Part shown: in pieces, positions 26,774 through 34,732 of the stretch
Layout of the letters: each line of letters starts with the position of its first letter
How positions within the stretch are numbered: the stretch's first letter is position 1
NCBI RefSeq assembly: GCF_030758975.1
Contig: NZ_CP132359.1
Location: 2,824,782-2,888,781, forward strand
Origin: Bosea beijingensis
Lineage (GTDB): Bacteria > Pseudomonadota > Alphaproteobacteria > Rhizobiales > Beijerinckiaceae
Length of the DNA: 64,000 nucleotides
Direction: 5' to 3'
Program-made: the position numbers and the translations under genes
The notes under the pieces: model-generated
Databases searched by the model: none
Told to the model about the DNA's origin: nothing
What the model saw: the letters and a program-made list of their open reading frames with translations, nothing else

Positions 26774-28366
26774 TCATGCCGCCCGGTCTCGGGGCGGCGC
26801 CTCGTCCGTGCCCGCCATCGACTTGCGCTGACGGTCGAAGGCCTCCGCCGGCGATGGCGTCGGCCGCTCCCGACCGGCCTTGCTGTCGCGCCGCGACATG
26901 AAGTCCGCCCCGACCGCCGTGCCGTGGACGCCCAGGTGGCAGTAGTGGCGACGGATCGTCGACACGGAGACACCGACGAACAGCGCCGCGTCGTCGATCG
27001 AGCAGCCCCGGAGAGCCAGCTGCGTCACGGTCGTGTGGCGCAGCGTGTGGATCGTGATGCCCTTCCGGCCGATCCGCTTGGCGGCCCTGGCGAACTGCCG
27101 TTGCAGCGCGCCGTTGCTCGCCAGCTTCACGGAGCCGATCTCAGATCGCTCCTCGGAAAAGGCCTTGACGACGTGCGGGGCACGGCGCCGACGATCGGCA
27201 TTTCGCCAGACGCGAGCGAGCGACAGCAGCGGATCGGGAAGAAGGACGGACGGACCTTCCTTGTTCGTCTTCAGCGGCTTGCCTCCCGGTGTCTCGACGG
27301 GCATCGAACGCCGGCCCGACCGGTGCAGGCGGCGGCGCTCGACGTCGAACCAGCCGAGCTCGTCGTCGGGCACCCAACCGAGGTTGCGGATCACCCCGTT
27401 CCGGCTGCCGGTGTAGTAGCCGATCGCGATCGCCCGCTGGAGGTTCAGGCCCCGCGCGGCCGCCGTCTCCCCGAAGTACGAGAAGCTGGCATCGACCACG
27501 TTGCGCAAGCGCGTCTCGCCCGTGGCCGGATCGACGAACGACTCGCGGAGCCAGCCGCCCTCGCCCTCCACCCAGACCCATCCGCGCCGCTTGCGGCCCG
27601 AGGCGTCCAGATAGTCGCGGATGCGGTGTCCGTCCCCTTGCGGGTCCCAGATCCACCCCCGGCGGGCCGCGACCAGGAGGCGAGTGAACTCCTCCTCGGT
27701 CAGGCAATCCTGCCGCGCTTCGGACCGTGGCAGCCGACCGGTGATCGCGCGAGCCTGGATGCCGTTGTCCGTGCAGTAGCGGTTCACGGCGGCGGCCATC
27801 TTGCGGATCTCCTGCGCAGCCGTGACCCTGGAGACCGGCTTGCCATGCCGACCGATCTGCTGCCGGCGCTTCTCCATGTAGTCCTTGCAGGACTTGCCGG
27901 AGATGTCACCGATGGTAGCGTTCGGGCCGAAATGGGCGCGGATGAGCTGGAGGTCGCGGAGTATCGTCTTGTAGTCGCTGTGACGATGGGGGCGGCCACG
28001 ATCCCCGGGCTCGGAGGTGACAGCATACTCCAGGAAGATCTCCTCCAGGGGGATCTTCAACGGGTCGCGTTCCGCCTCCGCCTGCCGGACGTCGGCCTCG
28101 CGGGCCATCTCGGCCGCGGCCTTTACGACGGCTTCCGGTTCGTCGCCTCGAATGCCCAAGCTCCGCCACTTCCCGTCCTGATGATGGAAGTACCAGGTCC
28201 CGTGCTTGCCGCGTTCCTTGCGCAAGCGGTAGTAGGGCGCGGTCCTCGGGCGACCGAGCTTGACCGGCTGGCACGCGGCGGCTGCGACGCTCGCGCGCGC
28301 GGCCTCCGCCCGCGAGGCGGCGGCGATACGGGTCTTGCGATGGTGTTGCCGATCCTGATGCATCAT
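26774..28366 (-). CDS. Tyrosine recombinase (phage integrase family)
   Basis: 530 residues. An N-terminal arm-type region (APYYRLRKERGKHGTWYFHHQ) and a SAM-like core-binding domain (IFLEYAVTSEPGDRGRPHRHS) precede the catalytic domain. Catalytic residues are visible: first Arg in YYTGSRNGVIRN (about 320), the HTLRHTTVTQL box with His and Arg (about 443), and the nucleophile Tyr in RRHYCHL (about 475). Long insert of about 60 residues (WIWDPQGDGHRIRDYLD...) before the first Arg. It does not sit at an end of the comM element, so it may belong to an older or nested unit. Confidence 0.92.
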   Translation of the reverse strand: MMHQDRQHHRKTRIAAASRAEAARASVAAAACQPVKLGRPRTAPYYRLRKERGKHGTWYFHHQDGKWRSLGIRGDEPEAVVKAAAEMAREADVRQAEAERDPLKIPLEEIFLEYAVTSEPGDRGRPHRHSDYKTILRDLQLIRAHFGPNATIGDISGKSCKDYMEKRRQQIGRHGKPVSRVTAAQEIRKMAAAVNRYCTDNGIQARAITGRLPRSEARQDCLTEEEFTRLLVAARRGWIWDPQGDGHRIRDYLDASGRKRRGWVWVEGEGGWLRESFVDPATGETRLRNVVDASFSYFGETAAARGLNLQRAIAIGYYTGSRNGVIRNLGWVPDDELGWFDVERRRLHRSGRRSMPVETPGGKPLKTNKEGPSVLLPDPLLSLARVWRNADRRRRAPHVVKAFSEERSEIGSVKLASNGALQRQFARAAKRIGRKGITIHTLRHTTVTQLALRGCSIDDAALFVGVSVSTIRRHYCHLGVHGTAVGADFMSRRDSKAGRERPTPSPAEAFDRQRKSMAGTDEAPPRDRAA

Positions 28367-28474
28367 GGGAACGATCCTTATCGAGATGGGCAGCGCCCGG
28401 CGTCGAGGTGGCGGCGCCGAAAGGCGCTCGCCGGCGAGGTCGGCCCGGCTCGCGCCGGGCCTTGGCCCCGGGCG

Positions 28475-28825
28475 TCAGCGACGTCCGGGGCGGGTCGTTC
28501 GAGATCCGCCTTCGCGAACCTGCGCGACGAGCGCGTCGAATGCGCTCGGCGGCCTCGCCGGCTCGGCCGTAGCCTCCCTGGGCGTCGCCTTGCCCGGGAT
28601 CGGGCGGCAGACGCTCAGGGACAGCACCGACCGGCGCGTGGTGAGGATCTTCCCGGCGACAATCGTCACCGGCAGCGCGCCGTCCCGAACCGCGACCCTG
28701 AGCGAGTGGGTGCTCAAGGGGCCCGCCGGCCAGAACAGGGCGGCGGCTTCGGGCAGCGACATGAGTTCGTCCATGTCCCAGGCAGAGGGGTCCGGACGCG
28801 CCTGCACGCGGGCAGGGGCTGACAT
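28475..28825 (-). CDS. Small HTH protein paired with the tyrosine recombinase (excisionase-like)
   Basis: 116 residues on the same strand and upstream of the recombinase. The centre, LMSLPEAAALFWPAGPLSTH then SLRVAVRDGALPVTIVAGK and ILTTRRS, looks like a MerR/AlpA-type winged-helix DNA-binding unit. Proteins of this form are often found next to tyrosine recombinases in rhizobial islands and are good candidates for directionality factors. The C-terminal half is low complexity and basic. Function is inferred from context. Confidence 0.7.
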   Translation of the reverse strand: MSAPARVQARPDPSAWDMDELMSLPEAAALFWPAGPLSTHSLRVAVRDGALPVTIVAGKILTTRRSVLSLSVCRPIPGKATPREATAEPARPPSAFDALVAQVREGGSRTTRPGRR

Positions 28826-29360
28826 CGTATTCTCCTTCTCGGTTGGCCCCGGACGCGGCCGAGGCCGCGCCGCGGGCGCCGGGGTTCGACGAAGCCGACA
28901 TGGCTCCGCCGGCGAGGCCGATGGCCTGCGGGGGGTGTGGTTGGGGATGGTTCGTCGCCCGCAACGGGATGGCGGGCGGTGGCGTCGACGCGTGGGCTCA
29001 AGCCCGACCGCGATGGGACGCGGGAGGCTTCAGCGCACGGTCTGGGATATGCAGCGTTTGACCATGGGAAGGCGGACCTCGATCGTAGGCGCACTCATGG
29101 CGCCGGGGGCGGAAGCTTCGTCCACTACGAGGAGGTCAGGATGGCCGGCGGATCGCACGGCCACGAACCGGCCGTTTATCCGAGGAGGCCGTCCAGCCGC
29201 TCGGCGGCAGACGATATGGTGGCGGTGCGGTTCATGCTCGCGAGGATCCACGGATTTCGCCGCGGCACAAGGGGGTTCCGGGCGATTTGGCACGGTCCTG
29301 CCAGCAATCTTAGGCAACGCGGTTTAAGGCAGCTCTACGGGATGGATCGAAGTTTCGGGA
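28826..29360. other. Gap with no firm gene; one weak minus-strand frame
   Basis: 535 bp between the HTH gene and the 77-residue gene. A minus-strand frame at 29030-29317 could encode 95 residues (ending RLPMVKRCISQTVR), with moderate GC bias at third positions but no recognisable family or clear ribosome site. The remainder shows nothing. Confidence 0.3.
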
Positions 29361-29594
29361 TCATCCCTCCTGGCCTCCTTTCCTCGGATCGAGACGGGCG
29401 CCGAGCGGGAATGAAATCACCTTCGCCGGCGACGCGCCGAGCCTGACGACTCCCGCCTGGCTCTCGGCCTCGTCCATGGCGATCCTGGCGACCGCCTGAT
29501 ACGCGGCCGACACCGCCCGCCTGTAGGCGCCGGGCCCGAGCTCGGCCTGAACCGAGATCAGACGCGCGACGAGGGAGACGACCATGCTATCCAT
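29361..29594 (-). CDS. 77-residue protein coupled to the AAA+/M41 protease
   Basis: Starts at the ATG at 29594, which overlaps the stop of the protease gene by 8 bp; a longer upstream frame is a shadow of the protease. The sequence is mostly helical with a small basic tail: MDSMVVSLVARLISVQAEL, AYRRAVSAAYQAVARIAM, ending DPRKGGQEG. No family recognised. Tight overlap suggests it is made together with the protease, for example as a partner or adaptor. Confidence 0.65.
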   Translation of the reverse strand: MDSMVVSLVARLISVQAELGPGAYRRAVSAAYQAVARIAMDEAESQAGVVRLGASPAKVISFPLGARLDPRKGGQEG

Positions 29595-31509
29595 GGCGCA
29601 CCCCCTTCCGACGCCGGGGCGCCGCGTCGGCGGCCTCGACGACGGCCGCGAAGGCGCCGCCGCCGAGATGTCTCCGCCTGAGCAGCTCCTCCACCACGGC
29701 ATCGATCGCCTTCCTGTTCTGGCGCACCGCCAGGACGGCGCGTTCGTGCAGCGCCGCCAACGTCCGCGAGACTGTGGCGCGCAGCTCGGGATCGAACTGC
29801 ATCATCTCCATGGCCCGGTCCGGCGCGCCCGCGTAGATCAGGTTGGGTCCGAGGCCGAAGGAGACCAGCATCGAGGCGATCTGGAGCGTGGCGATACCCA
29901 GGTCGCTATCGATAGATCCCCCGCATCCGACGCTTGCCTCGCCGAGGATCTCGACCTCGGCGGCCCGCCCCGCGAGCGTGCAGACGACGTCGAGCTCGAT
30001 CTCGGCCTTCGTCGGCGACTTACCCAGGCGGCGACGCGTCAGAGTGTGCCCGGCCGCGTCGCCCCGCCCGACGATCGAGACCGCGCGAACGCAGCCCGGC
30101 GCGATCCGATGCGAGAGCACGGCATGGCCCGCTTCATGGACCGCGAGCAGCCGCCGTTCGTGCGGCGGAGCTTCGTCGGGCGGGGCGATGACGCCGACGA
30201 GGTCGTCGATGACCATGTCCCTCCCGGCGGCCCTCGCCGCGGCCCGGGCATCCTTGGCCCAGCCCATCGCCTGCGCTCCCGTCGCCTCGCCGGCGAGCTC
30301 GGCGATGGGCAGCAGGTCCTCGCCAGGCAGGTCGGAGCCCAGGTGCTGCCGCAGGATCGCCGCCAAGTCCTTCGGGCCGGGGGGATGGATGTGGATGATC
30401 CTGTTCAGCCGCCCGGGTCGGACGAGCGCCGGATCGACCCTGTCGCCGTAGTTCGTGGCCGCGATCACGATCAGCCGGCTGGCCGCGCCGGACGTCGCGC
30501 CGTCCAGGATCGTCAGTAGATTCGTGATCAGTGGAACCCAAAAATCCCTGTTTCGATCTCCTACCTGCGATCTGCTGGGCAGCGCGTCGATTTCATCCAA
30601 GAAGACGATGGCGGGTGAGCAGGCATTCGCCGCGGAAAATACCCGGTCGGCCTCCTTGATAACGCTATTGAGATAACCGTCGGTGGAGCTGAACCACGAC
30701 GCCACGCTCGTTACCACCAAGGGTAGCCCGCACGACTTGGCGAGGGCCCGGACGTACGTGCTCTTGCCCAACCCAGGCTCGCTGGCCAGCAGGACGTTGC
30801 GGTCGATCGCCTCGAATGGAATGGCGCCGCGCTTCCATTCCTCGATGTCTCGGACCAGTCGCAGGCCCCACTCGCCGGCGGCGCCGTAGCCGTGCATGTC
30901 CTCTAGCCTTGGGACGTCTTCGAGGGTCGGGTCGACCACGCTCTGGTTCGCGGCGGCGGCTTCGAGGCGACGGATGCAGTCCTCGGCCGTCGAACCAACG
31001 CGGATGGCGGCGACGAGGTCGTAGAAATCGAGCCCGGTCGCAAGCCTCGGGGGCATCGCCATGGACCGTTCGCCGGTCGCGGTGGCGATCACGCGCGCCA
31101 GCACCTCGTTGCTCGGCGCGGAAACTACGACCCGGGCGTCGGCGGCGGTGATAAGCGAGGGCGGGAGCTGCCGCTCCGGCGCGACCGCGACGCCGACCAC
31201 CGACTCCCCCTTGGCGAGCTTCCGCGCGCAAACGTCGGATGCAGGGCGCTTCTTGGCGTTGATATGAGGGACGAGGATCTCGTTCCATTCCCGCAGCGAA
31301 CCGAGGGCTTCGACGGTGGGCTCGACCCAATCCGCGGAGGGGACCGTGACGATCAGCGCCAGGCTCGCCTCGTCGTCGATGCGCTCCATGAGTTCCGGCG
31401 GGATCGCAGCGTAAAGTGCCGCCTCGGCGAGGGTCTGGTGAGCGGGGGCGGTGGTGGGCTCGTCGCCCTCGATATCCGAGTAGTCGGGGATGAAGTCTTC
31501 GTTGGGCAT
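29587..31509 (-). CDS. Soluble FtsH-like AAA+ ATPase with M41 zinc-peptidase domain
   Basis: 640 residues. N-terminal ~200 residues are of unknown type and have no transmembrane segment. AAA+ core: Walker A ASEPGLGKST (about 240), Walker B IVFLDEIDALPSRSQVGDRN, second region of homology ATNYGDRVDPALVRPGRLNR with arginine fingers. The M41 domain carries the zinc site HEAGHAVLSH (about 460) and the distal Asp ligand in GGSIDSDLGIAT. Unlike FtsH it lacks a membrane anchor. It is in the same direction as the BREX operon, behind a zinc-finger gene, so a defence or stress role on the island is possible but unproven. Confidence 0.88.
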   Translation of the reverse strand: MPNEDFIPDYSDIEGDEPTTAPAHQTLAEAALYAAIPPELMERIDDEASLALIVTVPSADWVEPTVEALGSLREWNEILVPHINAKKRPASDVCARKLAKGESVVGVAVAPERQLPPSLITAADARVVVSAPSNEVLARVIATATGERSMAMPPRLATGLDFYDLVAAIRVGSTAEDCIRRLEAAAANQSVVDPTLEDVPRLEDMHGYGAAGEWGLRLVRDIEEWKRGAIPFEAIDRNVLLASEPGLGKSTYVRALAKSCGLPLVVTSVASWFSSTDGYLNSVIKEADRVFSAANACSPAIVFLDEIDALPSRSQVGDRNRDFWVPLITNLLTILDGATSGAASRLIVIAATNYGDRVDPALVRPGRLNRIIHIHPPGPKDLAAILRQHLGSDLPGEDLLPIAELAGEATGAQAMGWAKDARAAARAAGRDMVIDDLVGVIAPPDEAPPHERRLLAVHEAGHAVLSHRIAPGCVRAVSIVGRGDAAGHTLTRRRLGKSPTKAEIELDVVCTLAGRAAEVEILGEASVGCGGSIDSDLGIATLQIASMLVSFGLGPNLIYAGAPDRAMEMMQFDPELRATVSRTLAALHERAVLAVRQNRKAIDAVVEELLRRRHLGGGAFAAVVEAADAAPRRRKGVRHG

Positions 31510-31542
31510 GTCGGCCTCGCGAGCGGAGGCCGTCGCCGCGTA

Positions 31543-31674
31543 TCAGCGGGCGTCCGTCCTCCGGGAATGGAAGGGATGCATAGGGGTGTCCTCGGGCCGC
31601 GCGTCGACGCCGCCCAGGGTGGGCGGTTTGGTCGGCGCGGCGGGGGTTATGGACTGGATCGGTAGGATCATCAT
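31543..31674 (-). CDS. Possible 43-codon leader ORF upstream of the AAA+/M41 gene
   Basis: ATG at 31674, stop at 31543-31545, ending 33 bp before the protease start. Third positions are about 80 percent G/C. The start region (MMILPIQSITPAA) resembles the start of another small frame at 32595 (MTMVRTQSWMPGA) located similarly upstream of the zinc-finger gene; the DNA matches at 24 of 32 positions. Could be a leader peptide, or the similarity may reflect a shared DNA site. Confidence 0.4.
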   Translation of the reverse strand: MMILPIQSITPAAPTKPPTLGGVDARPEDTPMHPFHSRRTDAR

Positions 31675-31874
31675 GGGAGGCCTTGGCTTGAACACGGCCT
31701 CCCTCTCGCCGGCGGGGTCAGTCGCTGGCGGGGGGAGCCGGGAGACGGGGCCGCGATTTCGTCGCGAGCCGGTCGCATATGGACGGCATCAAGATCATCG
31801 CGAAACAGATAGGGAACAAACGTTGGAGCGGTCAAGGCGCCTCGGCGCGACTCCTGACATGATCCGTCTTATGG

Positions 31875-32402
31875 TTAACGGGAATCCTCATCGTCGACCG
31901 GGACTTCTGTCACGGTGTCGGCTGCCCTATCGTACACGACCTCGAACGTCCCGCGGCGATCCGTAATGCGACGACTCGGCGGGCCTTTCGCGACAAGCCG
32001 GGGATAGCCGGATCGATGATCGTCGCACTTAACTGCGAGCCATCCTGACTGGCCGAGGGTCGACCTCAAGCGGCCTTCCCGCCCGCACTCGTCGCAGGTG
32101 CATTCCGATCGCATCTCGGCCAGCAGGATCGCGTGCTCGATTGCGGCCTGGGTCGCCGACCCGACCGGAGAAAGGAATTCCGCGCGGAGCTCGCCAAACT
32201 TCTCCTTGATGTCGACGATCGCCAACTTGACCGGAACGGGCTCGTCGGCGAGCGCGTCGGCGATGCGGTCGAATAGGCGTGCGAGGACATCCGCCCAGCC
32301 GTCGCCGACCGCCATTTGAGGCATGGTGCCAGCGATCCAGCTGGCATGCTTCTGATAGATCTGGGCCTGCCAGTCAGGGGCAGGCGTCACCGGGCGCGAC
32401 AT
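31875..32402 (-). CDS. Zinc-finger protein of unknown function (mobile-element type)
   Basis: 175 residues from the ATG at 32402 with AAGGAGG upstream. The N-terminal half is helical (GDGWADVLARLFDRIADAL, VKLAIVDIKEKFGELRAEF); the middle has a zinc knuckle CTCDECGREGRL followed by GWLAVKCDDH. Small proteins with this GDGW...VKEKFG...CxxCG...GW..CxxH layout occur often in phages and islands with no known role. Last ~40 residues are acidic. Confidence 0.75.
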   Translation of the reverse strand: MSRPVTPAPDWQAQIYQKHASWIAGTMPQMAVGDGWADVLARLFDRIADALADEPVPVKLAIVDIKEKFGELRAEFLSPVGSATQAAIEHAILLAEMRSECTCDECGREGRLRSTLGQSGWLAVKCDDHRSGYPRLVAKGPPSRRITDRRGTFEVVYDRAADTVTEVPVDDEDSR

Positions 32403-32687
32403 GGGCACCTCCTTGAGGATGGATCGCCGGCAACGTCGCTCGGCGATCGGAAATGCTTGGATGAGCTAGGATGCGCCGCTGGGCGCAAGGTCAGCCCGCT
32501 ATTCGCCCCGCGAGGACCGCCGCATGCAGGAACCCGCCGCAACCGCGAAGATTGCGAGCGCCGGGCATCCAGGACTGGGTGCGGACCATCGTCATGGGAG
32601 GTCAGATAGACGTTCGGTCAATCGCCGGCAACCTGAGCCGGCGATACGAACTCGGCCCAAATCGCCTGTGCGTTCCACTCGATCCGT
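32403..32687. promoter_or_regulatory. Region between brxL and the zinc-finger gene, with two related hairpins and a short ORF
   Basis: 285 bp. Hairpin A: arms 32422-32429 and 32441-32448 (GATCGCCG/CGGCGATC). Hairpin B: arms 32621-32629 and 32637-32645 (ATCGCCGGC/GCCGGCGAT). Both contain ATCGCCGGCAAC. A 34-codon minus-strand frame (32491-32595) starts in a 32-bp sequence (32572-32603) that recurs upstream of the AAA+/M41 gene. Neither hairpin has a T run; a promoter or operator region for the downstream minus-strand genes is plausible. Confidence 0.45.
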
Positions 32688-34730
32688 TCAGTTCAAGCCT
32701 AGCGCCTTGAACGCCGCCGCTTTCGGGTCGCCGTAGAACACCGGGTCCACGTGCTCGGCTACGTCACCGGTTACCTCCAGGAAGCTGCGCTTGTTTTCGA
32801 TCGGGATGAGGGCGCGCTTGCCGCCATTGTCCATGGCGACCTGGAGGGGCTCTACGAGCGACCTGACGCCCTTGATGTTCCCCTGGAGGCTGAGGTCTCC
32901 CATGACCAGCATCGCAGCCGTGACCGGCACCTTCTTGAGCGCCGAGATGCAGGCGACGAAGAAGGCGACGCCGAGTTCGGCGTCGACACGATTGCCGATC
33001 AGGTCGATGACCTCGACATGGAAGTCGGCGCCGTCGACCTCGCGAGCCAGCCCGAATTCTCCCTTCTTCGTCATCAGGTAGCTGAAGGCGCGGTTCACCG
33101 ATTCCTTCATGGAACCGGAGACGCCTCCGGCAAGTCGAAGCCGGGCGTTCCCGACTGAGGTCGAGACCTCGATGCGATACATCCCGACCGTGCCGTCCGC
33201 GGCCACGCCGGCGCTGTAGACGCTGCCCGGCGCCAACGGATCGGAAGAGAACATGTTGCGGCCGCCCTGCTCGGGAACGCCGACGAAGCGTTCCTCGCCG
33301 CTCTCTCGATCCGTGTAGCTGAAGGAGACCTGGTAATACTCGAAGGAGCCCATCTTCTTGAGCTGCTCCTTCACCCGCCGACGTCCCTCCATCGCGAAAT
33401 CGAGCAATTCGGCGATCTCCTCCTTCGTCGCGGCGCCGTGCGGATGGATGATCTTCATCAGCCCGGAGACCGTCTTGTTCACCGCCTTGCGGTCGCGGGC
33501 GTTCAGGTGACCGCCGTAGGAAAAGTGGCGTTCCGCGACCTCGGTGAAATTGTGCTTCCTGAGCTCGCGAAGCGCCTCGGCCAGGTAGTCGACCACGAAG
33601 CCGTAGTGGTCCGTGAACAGGTCGGCCCGCATCTTCGGGATCTCCCAGCCCGGAAGGTAGAAGTGTAGCCGGTCGATGAAGGCCATGTCATCGCGGATGA
33701 CGGTCGGCATCGGCTCGAAGAGATGCCCCGACTGGACCATCACCTCGACGGGCTGATTGGTATTGCCGAACATAGCGATGCTGGCATCGCCGCTCGCCGC
33801 CTCCTGACCCCGCTGGAAGCTGCCGGACTCGCAGAAGGTCTTCATCGTCGTGATGACCTCCTTGGGCATCTTCTCCAGGTCGGCGACCTCGTCGAACCCG
33901 ACGACGTCCCAGATCTGGACCATGCCCTTCTGGCGCCCGCCCATGTGACCGAAGAGGTTCGCCACCGTCGTCGGGCCGGTCAGCAACGACGAGTAGGGCG
34001 AGAATTCCTGGATGACGTAGCTCTTGCCCGTCCCGCGGGGGCCGAGCTCGACCATGTTGTAGTTCCGCTCCGCGAGGGGGATCAGGCGAACCAGGAACAG
34101 CATCTTCAGACGGCGATCCATTGAGCCTGGCTCGTAGCCCATGCTGCGAAGGACGAGGTCAATCCACTCATCGGTCGTGAACTCGCCGCGAACCGACCGA
34201 TACTCCTCCAGGTCGAAGGCCGCGATCTGGATGGGGGTGAGCTTCTCGATCCAGAACGGGTTCTTGCCCTTGCCCTCTTCGTCGTAGCGGTATTTGAGGT
34301 CGAGCTGCGCCCAGATGCCGCCTGTCAGGAGCCGCTCGTAGCTGCGCACGTAGTCGGACGGCACGTGGATGAACTTGTGCCCGAACTTGGATGCCTCTGC
34401 CCAATAATCGGAATCGACGAGCCGCACCTTGACCTTGTCGATGAAGGCGTGCCGGCCGTTCTCCTTGACGCGGCTTTGGGCCTTCTGGGCCTCGTCGTCA
34501 CGGATGTAGTTGTTGGCGAGCGTGTCGTTGACGACCTGGAGCCCCATCTGGATCGCCATCTCGTCGGACGAGGCGCAGTATTTCCCGAGGAGGAACTCCA
34601 GGACGAACACCGGCACGTTGGCGCCGACCTTGACCTTACGGACGAGGTCCTTGCGCACGACCTTGCCGGCGAAGAGCCGATTGGCCTTGTTGTCCAGTTC
34701 GTCGCGGATAGGGGCAGCGAACGCGTTCAT
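32688..34730 (-). CDS. brxL: BrxL, AAA+ Lon-like protein of BREX
   Basis: 680 residues, usual length for BrxL. The N-terminal region (DELDNKANRLFAGKVVRKDL, FLLGKYCAS) is the BrxL-specific DNA-binding part. AAA+ core: Walker A GPRGTGKS at 230-237, Walker B near WDVVGFDEVADLEKM, sensor AMFGNTNQPVEV. The C-terminal Lon-like fold (FHVEVIDLIGNRVDAELGVAFFVACISALKKVPV) has no serine where Lon has its nucleophile, so it is probably not a peptidase. BrxL is needed for phage exclusion but not for methylation in type 1 systems. Last gene of the BREX operon. Confidence 0.93.
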   Translation of the reverse strand: MNAFAAPIRDELDNKANRLFAGKVVRKDLVRKVKVGANVPVFVLEFLLGKYCASSDEMAIQMGLQVVNDTLANNYIRDDEAQKAQSRVKENGRHAFIDKVKVRLVDSDYWAEASKFGHKFIHVPSDYVRSYERLLTGGIWAQLDLKYRYDEEGKGKNPFWIEKLTPIQIAAFDLEEYRSVRGEFTTDEWIDLVLRSMGYEPGSMDRRLKMLFLVRLIPLAERNYNMVELGPRGTGKSYVIQEFSPYSSLLTGPTTVANLFGHMGGRQKGMVQIWDVVGFDEVADLEKMPKEVITTMKTFCESGSFQRGQEAASGDASIAMFGNTNQPVEVMVQSGHLFEPMPTVIRDDMAFIDRLHFYLPGWEIPKMRADLFTDHYGFVVDYLAEALRELRKHNFTEVAERHFSYGGHLNARDRKAVNKTVSGLMKIIHPHGAATKEEIAELLDFAMEGRRRVKEQLKKMGSFEYYQVSFSYTDRESGEERFVGVPEQGGRNMFSSDPLAPGSVYSAGVAADGTVGMYRIEVSTSVGNARLRLAGGVSGSMKESVNRAFSYLMTKKGEFGLAREVDGADFHVEVIDLIGNRVDAELGVAFFVACISALKKVPVTAAMLVMGDLSLQGNIKGVRSLVEPLQVAMDNGGKRALIPIENKRSFLEVTGDVAEHVDPVFYGDPKAAAFKALGLN

Positions 34731-34732
34731 GC

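Noticed and set aside
26579..28822. 747-codon plus-strand frame over the tyrosine recombinase
   Set aside because: Antisense of a well-supported recombinase gene; no domain recognised.
29030..29317. 95-codon minus-strand frame in the gap upstream of the small HTH gene
   Set aside because: No family match, no clear ribosome site and only moderate codon bias; mentioned in the gap entry but not called as a gene.
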